Below are positions 13,718-23,642 of a DNA stretch of 64,000 bases, in pieces; the stretch's first letter is position 1, and each line of letters opens with the position of its first letter. Position numbers and translations under genes: made by a program. Below the pieces are notes generated by a model, which did no database searches, was not told the origin of the DNA, and saw only the letters and a program-made list of their open reading frames with translations. Source of the stretch: Panax quinquefolius (lineage: Eukaryota > Streptophyta > Magnoliopsida > Apiales > Araliaceae); NCBI GenBank assembly GCA_020205615.1, contig CM035168.1:7754237-7818236 (forward strand), given 5' to 3'.

Positions 13718-13850
13718 AATAGTATCAACGACCGCATATGCGGTCGCTGATGTTAGTAATAGCGACCGACTTCTGCGACCATAATTTTATCCAGTCGCTA
13801 TTCAATATCAACGACCGCATGCGGTCGCTAAGCGGTCGCTAGCACAATTT
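13710..13850. repeat. CACTA left subterminal repeats with perfect palindromes
   Basis: AGCGACC/GGTCGCT motifs recur in both orientations. CGACCGCATATGCGGTCG at 13729-13746 is a perfect 18-bp palindrome, and CGACCGCATGCGGTCG at 13812-13827 a perfect 16-bp one. In characterised CACTA elements subterminal motifs are binding sites of the element's DNA-binding protein; that role here is inference. Confidence 0.85.
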
Positions 13851-15227
13851 TGCCTCCAAAAATTTGGCAGGAAAGGGGGGAAGAGAAGAAGGAGAAGAAT
13901 CAGCCACCCACCGCCACCACTGCCACTGCCACCGCCGCCCACAGGTAACCCTAACAGCAATAATTTTTTTATAGTTTTCTAAATTTAAAGATTAATGTTG
14001 AATGTGGTATATAGATTTCTGAATTGGGTGTTATGTAGATATCTGAATTGGGTATTATATAGTTTTCAGCATAATAACCCTAACATTGCAATAATTTTTA
14101 TAGTTTTCTAGTTTTGATGTCTCTGTGTAATTTTTAGTTAGTCAAGCCTTTGTGTTGTGCAAAAGAAACTAGAGATGGTTTTTGGTTTCATTTGCACTCT
14201 GTGTAAGTTTTATGTATTGAAATAAAACTGGAGATGGTTTTTGGTTGCATTTGCACCCTAACATTGCAATAATTTTTATACTTTCTGTGTAAGTTCTATG
14301 TATTGAAGATATAGGGCATGCAATTATTGTGGGTAGTTGTTATGTTCATTTGGTACTGTTAGCCACTGACAACATGTGCTAAACAACATGTTCTTTACTA
14401 TGAAAAATTATCTGTCATTCATAGAAACCAAATGATATCAGGAAAATCATCTGATAGAGAATTCACATGTGTAATTCAAAGTTGAGGAAAGTGACTCTTA
14501 TGTTTGGGACTGTTGTGCAAGATCGTCTATATGGGTAATAGTTAGGCTTTTCTTCACATTACTTATGCATAGCAAAAAAAAGTCTCTTATTATAATGCAT
14601 TCCATATATAGCAGAAAATAGAGTAAATATGAAATAACAAAACCCTTATATACTCCTTGTAGAGTTTATCCTCACCTTCACGTTCACCTTCACCTTCAAC
14701 CTCACTAAAATTCATTTTGGTCTCCTAAAACAAAGGATTATTCTACTAAAATAAATGATATAATAAATAAACTAAGCAGCATTTAGGAAGTTTTCCATTG
14801 CTAAAATAAACTAACTTCAATTTCGTTAGATATTCACTGCTAAAATAAACTAATTAACATGTGCTTAGTTTCTCACCGAACCCATAAAGATATTAATGAA
14901 CAAAGGCAATATCATACTCTGAAGTTAAGGAACTAAGAGATAAGTGCCCTAATCAAAAGTAAGTTAATTATTTAGCTCATGTGTAAAGTAAAGATAGAAG
15001 CTTGCAAAAATGAAAGCGCGAGTTTTGGGAACTCTGAATTTATTGTATACTCCTGAACTTTTTACTGCTTTAATTTGCATTCAATCGTTATTATTTTTGT
15101 CTTATTGTATTGGAAATTTGTATATTTCTCTTGGTTTGTGTCTTTGGGTGCCTAGAAATGACCTTATATTCATGCTGTCGTGCATGTGGCTAGATCGTGT
15201 GATGAGATTGTCGGTTATCCCATTTGG
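13851..15227. other. CACTA 5' non-coding interior
   Basis: A GCCACCACTGCCACTGCCACC-like GC-rich patch occurs near 13905-13940, then AT-rich sequence. Short duplicated segments (GAGATGGTTTTTGGTT-CATTTGCA near 14173 and 14232) are present. The stretch 15067-15202 recurs at about 17891-18020. The N-terminal half expected of a tnp2 transposase is absent here. Confidence 0.5.
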
Positions 15228-17239
15228 TAAGATTGATGCCACAAACATAATCAATGGGTTTGGCGAATCTCATAACTGGGTTCGGAGAAGCATCTTTTGG
15301 GAACTGCCTTATTGGTCTACAAATTTGATTCGTCATAATCTAGATGTGATGCATATTGAGAAGAATGTGTTTGAAAATGTGTTTAACACAGTGATGAATG
15401 TTACGGGGAAGACAAAAGATAACAATAAGGCACGTTTAGACATGAAGGATATTTGTAAGCATCCTGGATTAGAACTTTATGAATCTCCTAATGGTAAGAT
15501 TGTCAAACCGCATGCAAGGTACACATTGTCCAAAAAGCAAGTTGAAGATGTGTGTACATGAGTTACGTCTCTGAAACTACCAGATGGATATGCGTCAAAC
15601 ATTGCAAGGTGTGTTACGAGTGGGAAAATGCAAGGGATGAAGAGCCGTACGATCGTATGTGTGTTCATGGAGAGACTCGTACTATATAGCATTTGGGATC
15701 TCGCTTGATAAACCAATATGGGATGCTTTGTCGGATCTTAGTCGTTTCTTCAAAGACTTATGTTCAAAATCATTAAATGAGAAGGACATGTCTATACTTG
15801 AGAAGAACATCATAGAGATCACGTGTAAACTGGAAAAAATATTCCCACCTGGTTTTTTTGACTCCATGGAGCATTTGCAAATCCATCTTCCCTATGAAGC
15901 TCGTGTTGGGGGTCAAGTTCAATATAGATGGATGTACCCTTTCAAGAGGGTGATGGGAAACCTTAAGAGGAAGGTGAAGAATAGAGCTTATGTCGAGGGG
16001 TCGATATGTGAGGCATACAGTTTCGATGAGATATCTACGTTTGTCTCAGACTATTTTTCGGACGAAGTCTTGACAAAGGCCAATCGAGTATCGAGACATG
16101 ATGATGGGGGAAATATTGAACTAAATGGTCGGCTCTCTGTATTTGGTCTATCGGGCCGCGCTTATGGAAAAGGGAAGCGCATATTCCTCTCTGAGCAAGA
16201 GTTACATGCTGCACATACTTACATTCTTCTCAATTGCAAGGAGATTGACGAATTTGTAAGGTACACATCTAAACTTGATAATTTATCTTTTAAGTTGAAA
16301 ATTAATTATTCCAATATGTTAATGTTTATAACATGGTATAGATTGTACGATGACGAGTTAAAAGTGAAGCATCCCGGCATAACTGATAAAGATATTCAAA
16401 TCAATCGTGATAAAAAATTAACACTTTGGCTAAAGGACAAAGTAAGTTCAATTCTTAAACACGATATATATATATACTCCATGTTAACTATGACTTCATT
16501 TAATAAGATGGAGTTTTGTAGGCTTTATTGCATGGATCAACGATTTTGCTAATGTACAAGTCCTAGCTATGGGACCGCGACAGGACCAAGTCACCATGAT
16601 GGTAACGAAATAAATGGTTGTGAATTTCATACAAAGGCATATGGGCGCGGTAAAAGAACAACGAACTCTGGAGTGTGTGTCTAAGGAGATTGTTACAATG
16701 AGCTTGGTCGTGCCTTTTATGGGGAGTTGGAGGAAATCGTAGAGAGTTGTCAAATACAAGGAGCACGACGGGGTCATATTCACTTGTTCAAGTGCCGTTG
16801 GTTTGATTCAGAAAAAGAGATACGTGTTGACAGACATGGAATCATCGATATTGACCTCCATAGGTTTGTGTACTCCAACGAACCGTTTGTTTTACCACTT
16901 CAAACAGTACAAGTATACTACACTCCTAGTCCTGTTAGGAAAAGGGATAGACCGCCTAGAGATTGGCAAGCTATAATTCATAATCTCGCGCGTAGTCGTG
17001 TAGAAGTAGTCTATGGGGAGATTTACCAAGAGCAGATGCTTCATAGTCAAACTATAATAAATGTGGAGGACGACAATGAAGTAATCCTGTTAGATGGTGT
17101 AGATGAACCACATGAATTAGATCCTGAGTCAATATTTGTGTCAGATGACATTGATACTGAGGAGGAAGAGTTATTGATTGAATCGACTTCGAAAATCAAG
17201 CGGATGATGGTTATGAATCTACAACACGATACAAGATGA
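15228..17239 (+). pseudogene. CACTA tnp2-type transposase, N-terminally truncated and broken
   Basis: Matches the Tnp2 / Transposase_21 family (PF02992): HNW.RRSIFWELPYW, LIRHNLDVMHIEKNVF and LPDGYASNIARC, then IFPPGFFDSMEHLQIHLPYEA, QYRWMYPFKR, KVKNRAYVEGSICEAY and ELHAAHTYILLNC. A further block at 16590-17100 resembles the DUF4216 region (PF13952), with NGCEFHT, LFKCRWFD and NEPFVLPLQTVQVYY in two frames. Damage includes a TGA in place of a conserved Trp at 15559-15561, a frameshift near 15660-15690, and another before 16727. The N-terminal half of the family is missing. In the family this protein cuts the element's ends for cut-and-paste transposition in the nucleus; this copy cannot make it. 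Confidence 0.92.
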
Positions 17240-17289
17240 TTCTCGAATCGACATTGACACTTGAACAAATGAAATGTATGTTTAGCATT

Positions 17290-17510
17290 ACATGTTTTTA
17301 TATCATTGTCATGTTTATGTCTTAAACTATTTAAATGCAACTTTTGTTTATTGTCATTTTATATTCATATATATACATGTTTATATATCATCATCATGTT
17401 TATGTACTAAACTATTTAAATCCAACTTTTGTTTATTGTCATTTTATATTCATATATATACATGTTTATATCATTGTCATGTTTATTTTCATATATACAT
17501 GTAATCAAAT
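17290..17510. repeat. Tandem duplication, about 90-100 bp, inside CACTA
   Basis: A block with CATGTTTATGT-TAAACTATTTAAATCCAAC, then TTTGTTTATTGTCATTTTATA and TACATGTTTATAT, is present twice, with a partial third copy. No coding role is seen. Confidence 0.75.
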
Positions 17511-17734
17511 ATGACTCATAATAACATCTTAAAATTTATAATATCTGAGATGGCTTCTAAAGCGGTAAGAAAAAAGCTTGGTATTTGGGTAGGGGCCTAA
17601 TCATGTTCATGAGGCCCCTACTAATCCGGATGATCGGATTCTTATTCAGATTCGCCCTCCTCCTCCAGAAGACGTATCGTCCGCATATATCATTTATATA
17701 TAAGCATTTAAGATTCTATTTATACAAGATATAT

Positions 17735-18189
17735 AGAACTTAGATGTAAATTGCTTTAATATATCTACTTATCGTTGATGTAAATTGTTGTATATTATAG
17801 TGATTTTTCAGATAATAAGATCATCCAGATCAACAAAACCATGAACATGAGTATGACATAAAACATAACTAGGAATTTTAATTTGCATTAAAATGCTTTA
17901 ATTTGCATTCAATCGTTATTGTTTTGATCTTATTGTATTGAAAATTTGTATATTTCTCTTGGTTTATGTCTTGGGTGCCTAGAAATGTCCATATATGTAT
18001 GCCGTCGTGCATGTGGCTAGTCTATATTGTAGGGGAGACTCTGGCGAATTTTTTTTAAGTATTATAAGTATAAGTTTGAAAAATGTTCATAAGTATTATA
18101 ACTTAAATATAAATTGCTTTAATATATCTACTTATCGTTGATGTAAATTATTGTATATTATAGTGATTTTTTAGATAATAAGATCGTCA
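17735..18189. repeat. Duplicated segments in CACTA interior
   Basis: The stretch 17891-18020 (GCTTTAATTTGCATTCAATC onward, through GTCGTGCATGTGGCTAG) repeats 15067-15202 just upstream of the transposase remnant. In addition AAATTGCTTTAATATATCTA at about 17748 recurs near 18111 with the following 70 bp. This shows two internal duplication events of non-coding sequence. Confidence 0.8.
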
Positions 18190-19345
18190 AGTGCATATCA
18201 CAGCTGTGTTTACAGAATTGGCCTACACTTGTGATTACGTGAGTAAAGCACACCTATCGCTTCTACAAGGATCTTTGTTGGGCTGAATTTCAGGTATATT
18301 TTTTTAATTATGACAGATAATATAATATTCAAAGGATAATTGTTTAGTAATGTTATTATTGTTGTTTTATTTGCAGAAATGGTATAGATGGGAGGACGCA
18401 CAGGCTTTAGTGATACAGACATTATTCTAGTAGAAGTGCACGGTCCGCACCAAAGATAATTTGAACAAAGAAAGATAAAAAGCCCTTCACAATGCCGAGA
18501 TCGACCATCCAGGCCAGGGAGAGGATTACATGCACGAGCATAGCCCCTGGTGGTGCACCCAATCCATATGAGCTAAGATGTGCCCAATGGAGAGTGAGAG
18601 AGTTGGGTGAAAGAGGCGAAAAGACCGCCGCCACACGGATCCTCGGGTGTAAAAATTCGATGGCGAAAAAGGCTAAAAGGAACATACAAAGGCGGCGGCA
18701 GATTTCACAGATTGCAACATATCAACGCCAGTAATGCGTATTTACAAGTTTTAATATGTTTACAATCATGAATTGTAGAAAATATCACTTTTTTTACTTA
18801 GTAATATTGTGTTATTTTTTGTATAGGAGTCTCAGTCTCAAGGTCAAATTTATCCATTTGTTACGGATGTATGCGTGGCCACCGTGATGGTGCACACTGA
18901 TGCTATCCAGATAGTGGTAATAAGTTTTAACAATTTGATCTTGTTTATCAATGCTTACAAAATTTATTTTTAACTATTTAATCGTTAACATAATGACATG
19001 TGCTTATAAGCATTTATTGAATGAGCGCTATCCTGAAGGCACTCCATGTCCGCCTATTGATCAAGAGTTGTGGGAGGGGGCGCCTGTTGTGAAGAAGAAC
19101 TACATTAAAAGGTCAAGGACAACGACGACGCCCATCCTTCAGTGGCTCAGGCTGCTCTTCTACCTAGTCTTCACAGTCATCGAGTCATCCAGCTGTTCAT
19201 ACTCTGGCTGACTGTGTGAGAGCTATATGTCGAGATCGAGATCTTCTGGAGATACTGGGCGGGCATCTGGGGGCTCTGAGTCCTGAGGAGTTAGCTGAAG
19301 CAGTAGTGGCAGCAGCAGCAGCAGCAGGACAGCATGGCGATGGCA
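18190..19345 (+). pseudogene. CACTA second gene, Transposase_24-like remnant, in exon-like blocks
   Basis: Blocks separated by AT-rich intron-like sequence with GT..AG edges (for example CAGGTATAT near 18291 to TTTGCAGAAATGG near 18372). Recognisable pieces are QWRVRELGERGEKTAATR and CKNSMAKKAKRN at about 18570-18690, resembling the Trp...Ser-Glu-Lys-Asn-Arg region of plant Transposase_24 proteins (PF03004). A later block near 19020-19080 reads ERYPEGTPCPPIDQELWEGA, as in the 'LW' segment of these proteins. A poly-Ala-coding GCAGCAGCAGCA tract follows at about 19308-19326. The frame changes between blocks, so it is treated as broken. Family placement is by pattern only. Confidence 0.55.
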
Positions 19346-19776
19346 ACGAGGTATAAAATCAATTTGTTGTATGTATTGTCGTAATATATACCAGTATCAA
19401 CATAGTTACTATATTTGTAACTTATTTTATTATTTTGTTAATTACAGGGTGATCAAGGAGGCGATGATGTCGACGTATTCGCTTTAGATCAGTTTTGTAG
19501 TTATAGTATAAGCTTTTACTTGTATATTCATTCTTTGGATGTTTGTATGTTACTTAAACAAGTTTTGAAATGTTATTATATTTATTCAAATCATATTGGT
19601 TTTTAAAGGTTTATATACTAGTTTGGTGTATGTGTTGGTAGACGATGGATGTTTATATTATTGTGCATGCTATTTATCTTGTTGTGTATGTGTGTTGGGA
19701 TAAAGCAGGTATAAAACAGGTACAGATTTTTGGGAATTCTGCAAAATAGCAAAAATCTAGTTTTTATTTTTTTCCA
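19346..19776. other. CACTA 3' non-coding interior
   Basis: AT-rich, no gene seen. TTTTTGGGAATTCTGCAAAATAG near its end precedes the right subterminal repeats. Confidence 0.5.
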
Positions 19777-20097
19777 TATCAGCGACCACATGCGTCACCG
19801 ATAGTTATTATGACGGCTAAACAATTGAGGGTATCGGTGATCGCTCATGGTCAGCTGATAGTGGTCGGCCGCCACGTGGACCACGCCGATTTGTACTGGA
19901 CCATCCGACTCAAATTTAGCGATCGGATTTGTCATTTCGATTCGCTCATATCGATCGCAGATATATCGGTCGCTAATAGTGGTCGCTGATGTGCATCCCA
20001 AATGATCGATTTTTATCGAAGATTATCTATCGTGACGCGATTCGGTCACGATAGTTATCCATGACAGATGCGATCATTGATAAAGATCGCTAATAGA
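19777..20097. repeat. CACTA right subterminal repeats
   Basis: Diverged CAGCGACC/GGTCGCT and GATCG motifs in both orientations fill this stretch, ending at the right terminal repeat. They are counterparts of the left set and more decayed. Confidence 0.78.
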
Positions 20098-20113
20098 CCT
20101 TTTTCTTGTAGTG
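20085..20113. repeat. CACTA right terminal inverted repeat
   Basis: The sequence ends CTTTTTCTTGTAGTG and is followed by the ACA target duplication. Confidence 0.93.
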
Positions 20114-20425
20114 ACATAACATGTATAATGGCACATAACAATTAACTAATCACAATAGTTAATATAATAACGATTGTACTAACTCCTCATTAGTCCACTT
20201 CAATGCCACACTAGGCATACCACATATGTTTAATTAAGCTCAATGGCATTTCCACCACATCACTTGCTTCCATCACATTTCTCAATTGTCATATTCTTAA
20301 CCCAATTAAAATTAAATTATCACACTTCATGTCACAAAATATATATTTATATACACCATAAATATTCTAATATTTTTATCTTCAATATTAATATTATTTA
20401 TAAAATTCACAGATATTATAGGTCT

Positions 20426-21486
20426 TATAATGCATAACAAGATTGTGTGTGATTGTAATTGCATTAGTCAACTAGATAGTTCTTCATCAAAATATTTGAG
20501 CACAACAACTACCAACAACAATTTACTCATCTTCCGCAGTTGATGTTGATATTGAGTTTTGTTTTTTTTTCTAAATCATGAAACCAATCTATTTCTAAGA
20601 AGTTGATACGTTCCACTAATACTTTTCCTGTCTATATTGTATCCTGCAAAGTCAGCATCTGAATATCCAATTAAATCAAATGGAGACTAATTGGGATACC
20701 ATAAACCCAAATATGGAATGTCCTTGAGATATCTAAAATTTCTTTTAACAGACATTAAATGATATTCCTTAGGATTAGCTTGAAATTTAGCACAAATACC
20801 TACCACAAACATAATATAGTCTACTAGTAGTTAAGTAAAGAAAGAGTCAATCATACGTCTGTATTGAGTAATTAATATCAACACTTTTATCTTGCTTATC
20901 ATTTTCAAGCTTAGTTGCAAAAGTTATTGGGGTTTTGATAGGGGTATATGATTCCATGTCATATTTCTTGATAAAGTCTTTGATGTACTTGGTTTGGTTG
21001 ACAAGTATGCCTTCATCAGTTTGTTTCACTTATAATCCAAGGAAGAAGTTTAGCTCTCACATCATCCTCATCTCAAATTTGGTTTGCATAAGCTAGGCAA
21101 TCTCTCACACAACTTTTCATCTGTAAAACCAATACAATATCATCTACATAAATTTGTATTAACAATGATTTGTCTTTATGCTTCTTAAGGAATAATGTTG
21201 TGCCTAATCTACCTTTAGTGAATCTTTTTTCACTAAAAAAGTTAGTTAACGTCTCATACCATGACCTAGGTGCTTATTTTAATCCATATAATGCTTTATC
21301 TAGTTTATACAAATAATTGGAATGAGTAGGATCAACAAAACCTGAAGGTTATTCGACATAAACCTTTTCTTGAAGTTCTCAATTGAGAAAAACACTTTTA
21401 ACATCTATTTGGAACACATTGAACTTCATGTGGACAGCATATGCAAGGAAGATTCTTATGGTTTCAAGTATTGCTACATGTGCAAA
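20426..21486 (-). pseudogene. Ty1/copia reverse transcriptase and RNase H (RVT_2 type), minus strand, decayed
   Basis: Minus-strand translation shows the plant copia RT signatures in order: FQIDVKSVFLN, PSGFVDPTHSNYLYKLDKAL, YGLK.APRSWYE, IYVDDIVLV (catalytic YVDD), QTKYIKDFIKKYDM and TPIKTPI, then VKRNFRYLKDIPYLGLWYP and GYSDADFAG of RNase H. At least three in-frame stops replace conserved residues (for example Gln in YGLKQAP). The RNase H codons run into the GGTCT target duplication and continue at 11441. Gag, protease and integrase are missing: RT is joined directly to an LTR fragment at about 21487. Confidence 0.9.
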
Positions 21487-21802
21487 GGTTTCATCAGAAG
21501 AGATGAACTCTACGAATTAATCGCAGAGTTATATATCCGATAATAGAGTTACTTGCTCTGAAAGCTTGACTCTACGATCAGTCTCCACGCACTACGATCT
21601 CATAATACTTCGTGTTCTTCAACTCTACGAATAGTCTTCAGACTTAATTTTTGAATAATACATCTCCATTAAGGAATGAATCAACTTCACAAATTTGATC
21701 CATACACTAAGTCCTTTTACATAAATTGTCTTTCTAAGGACTTTATAAAAGTTACTGGTTTTATAAATATACTTTAATTTCTCATTTCATCGTCAAATCA
21801 CA
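21487..21802 (-). mobile_element. Ty1/copia LTR fragment fused to RT
   Basis: Read on the minus strand it starts TGTGATTTGACGATGAAATG and contains the AAAGTCCTT...AAGGACTT...GGATCAAA segment also seen in the LTR at 6136-7506. Its sense agrees with the adjacent minus-strand pol, so it is a plausible 5' LTR remnant after deletion of gag to integrase. Confidence 0.55.
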
Positions 21803-21959
21803 TAAATGCATAAGCTAGAGTATTAACATACTAATATTTTAATAGTTAATACATGTTTATTAATTTAAATTTTTAATTATATAATTATATTAGATTAGTA
21901 GTTAAATATGTGAAATAAAGAAATGAACTACTTGTGAATACTAATGGAGTACATAAAAT
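21803..21959. other. Short AT-rich flank
   Basis: Nothing recognisable. The last eight bases before 21960 (CATAAAAT) are the left copy of the MITE target duplication. Confidence 0.4.
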
Positions 21960-22425
21960 CATTGTTTTCAGACCTTAATTGTACCGGCCAATTCAACCGG
22001 TTGAACCGGGAACTAGTCTTATCTCTGGTATGGTTTGGTCCGATTTAATTAATTTGGTCAAAAATCGATTGACCCGATTGACTATCGGTGAAACCGGTGG
22101 TCCAACCGGTTAATTGACCTAGTAAACCAATTTTTAATTATTTTTTATATTTTTTTACCAAATTTTTTTAATATTAAAATTAACTACTTTTAATAATATT
22201 ATAACTCAACTTTATTATATTTTAGTTCATAAAAAATTAGAATTTTTAAAATTTTATTAATTACTAATAATATATTTTATTAGTAATTAATAAAAATTTA
22301 AAATTTTATATTTTTATGATGTCACCGGTTCAATAACGGTTCAACCACTGGTTGGACCAATTACTCAACTATCCGATAAATTTTTCGGTTCGATAACCGA
22401 TTTAATTCTGGGTCTAAAAACATTG
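21960..22425. mobile_element. hAT-like MITE, 466 bp, 8-bp TSD
   Basis: The ends CATTGTTTTCAGACC and GGTCTAAAAACATTG form 15-bp inverted repeats with two mismatches. An 8-bp duplication CATAAAAT/TATAAAAT (one mismatch) flanks it, the size typical of hAT elements. The interior is rich in CCGGTT/AACCGG motifs and has a central AT-rich palindrome near 22250-22310 (TAATTACTAATAATATATTTTATTAGTAATTA type). No coding sequence. Confidence 0.8.
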
Positions 22426-23192
22426 TATAAAATGCGATAAATGTAACTTTTAAGCCTAGGAGATATAAATTCTGACCCAACCCGTTATCATTCCTACATG
22501 CAAAAATCATTACCGGATATAAAGAGAGGGATTCAATTATTATGAAGTTAATTTTATGGTAAATTAGTCAATTGATCAATATAGTATTGACATGCAGATA
22601 GATATCAGAGTTGGTTCAATAGTTAAGTCATTTAAGCAATGGCTTATGACCCCAAAATTGAGAAAGCCCCCAAATTTTAATAATCCACATATGTTAGAGC
22701 CCATTAAAAAAATTTAAAAAAAATTCCCAAGAAAATTAGTAGCTACAAGCACAATCATACACGTTTGATCAATAATTTTATATCTAAAAGAGCAAGAAAA
22801 ATGAAATTCTAATTTTAAAAAAATTGTAAATATTAATTTAATTTAATATTGAATGGTTAAAAAAAAAGTATCAATTCTAAATTTGGCTTGAGACTTCAAA
22901 AGTTTGAACCGGTACTGATAGAGATTACCTCCCGTTTATAAGTTGACATTTGTATTGAACAATTGATTAAAATTAATTTTATGCTAATCATTCCTAAAGA
23001 GAACGAGATAGACCGAGGAGGAGTTCGCCACCTCTTTGACGACAGGAGATTGCTGGGTCCCGCTGAAACACATTGTCTGGAGTGGTAGGTTAGGTATGTG
23101 GAGTACCCAATTTTAACGTCACAGTGTGTATCATAGTAGGGCCCCGCGACAATGTGCTGAGCTGTTAAGATTGTTGTACATGATATGGTTAC
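22426..23192. other. Gene-free sequence with a partial MITE-like segment
   Basis: At about 22540-22610 the segment GTAAATTAGTCAATTGATCA resembles one arm of the inverted-repeat element at 46763-46908. No other feature is supported; the long open minus frame (22896-23303) crosses poly-T and TTA repeats and is rejected. Confidence 0.4.
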
Positions 23193-23193
23193 C

Positions 23194-23205
23194 TTTTTTT
23201 TTTTC

Positions 23206-23240
<35 letters not shown>
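23194..23240. repeat. Poly-T tract followed by (TTA)n microsatellite
   Basis: About 27 bases, nearly all T, are followed by TTA repeats to 23240. Confidence 0.97.
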
Positions 23241-23332
23241 GTGTGTACCTTTCAGATTTGCGCCTCTTGTGACAAAGATCTCCCATGAAAAAGAAATCCC
23301 CATGGGTCTACTTACATGTACCGTAATTATTA

Positions 23333-23615
23333 CTAACTCCGTTATTAAAAGATTATAATTTTAAAAAAAAAAATTATTTTAAAATATTTATCATTTACAA
23401 TTTTTGAAAAAAATAAATTATTTATTTTTTTATATTAATTTTTTTTTTATTGTCCTAAAAATTTTTCCCTCTTATATTAATAGTTTTTAATTTTTCATAA
23501 AGGAATAGTAATGGAATTTGAAATAAATTAATTCAATTCTTTCATAGTATTAAATAATTTAACTTTAATTCACATGAAAAAATTTTAAACGATAATTTTC
23601 AAGAAACGGAGATAG
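23333..23615. mobile_element. Stowaway-type MITE, 283 bp, TSD TA
   Basis: Left end CTAACTCCGTTATTAAAAGA and right end (minus strand) CTATCTCCGTTTCTTGAAAA form terminal inverted repeats with the CTCCGT core of Stowaway/Tc1-mariner MITEs. TA dinucleotides at 23331-23332 and 23616-23617 are the target duplication. AT-rich, non-coding. Confidence 0.85.
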
Positions 23616-23642
23616 TAGTTTATTAAGGGTGTATTGTATGTA

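Larger units (their letters stand above)
13689..20113 (+). mobile_element. CACTA (En/Spm) DNA transposon, 6425 bp, TSD ACA
   Basis: The termini are CACTATAAGAAAAAGG on the left and CTTTTTCTTGTAGTG on the right, perfect in the first five bases, with a 3-bp ACA duplication at 13686-13688 and 20114-20116. The subterminal regions are packed with GCGACC/GGTCGC motifs. Inside are remnants of both usual genes, a tnp2-type transposase and a Transposase_24-like protein, in plus orientation. All recognised coding parts are broken, so it is non-autonomous now, but its ends are well preserved. Confidence 0.96.
11447..20420 (-). mobile_element. Solo LTR 2, Ty3/gypsy, minus orientation, split by the CACTA element
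   Basis: The left end reads TGTGACGCCCC, which is the minus-strand GGGGCGTCACA terminus of this LTR family. The right end is near 20420. A 5-bp duplication GGTCC (11442-11446) / GGTCT (20421-20425) flanks it with one C-to-T change, and the expected terminal CA has decayed to TA. Excluding the CACTA insertion at 13689-20113 (plus one ACA copy), the LTR is about 2.55 kb. The copia reading frame is continuous across it. Nothing coding was recognised in the LTR itself (11447-13688 and 20114-20420). Confidence 0.82.

Noticed and set aside
22896..23303. 135-codon minus-strand open frame
   Set aside because: Its poly-Ile/Lys core is the translated TTA and poly-T repeat; no domain is visible.
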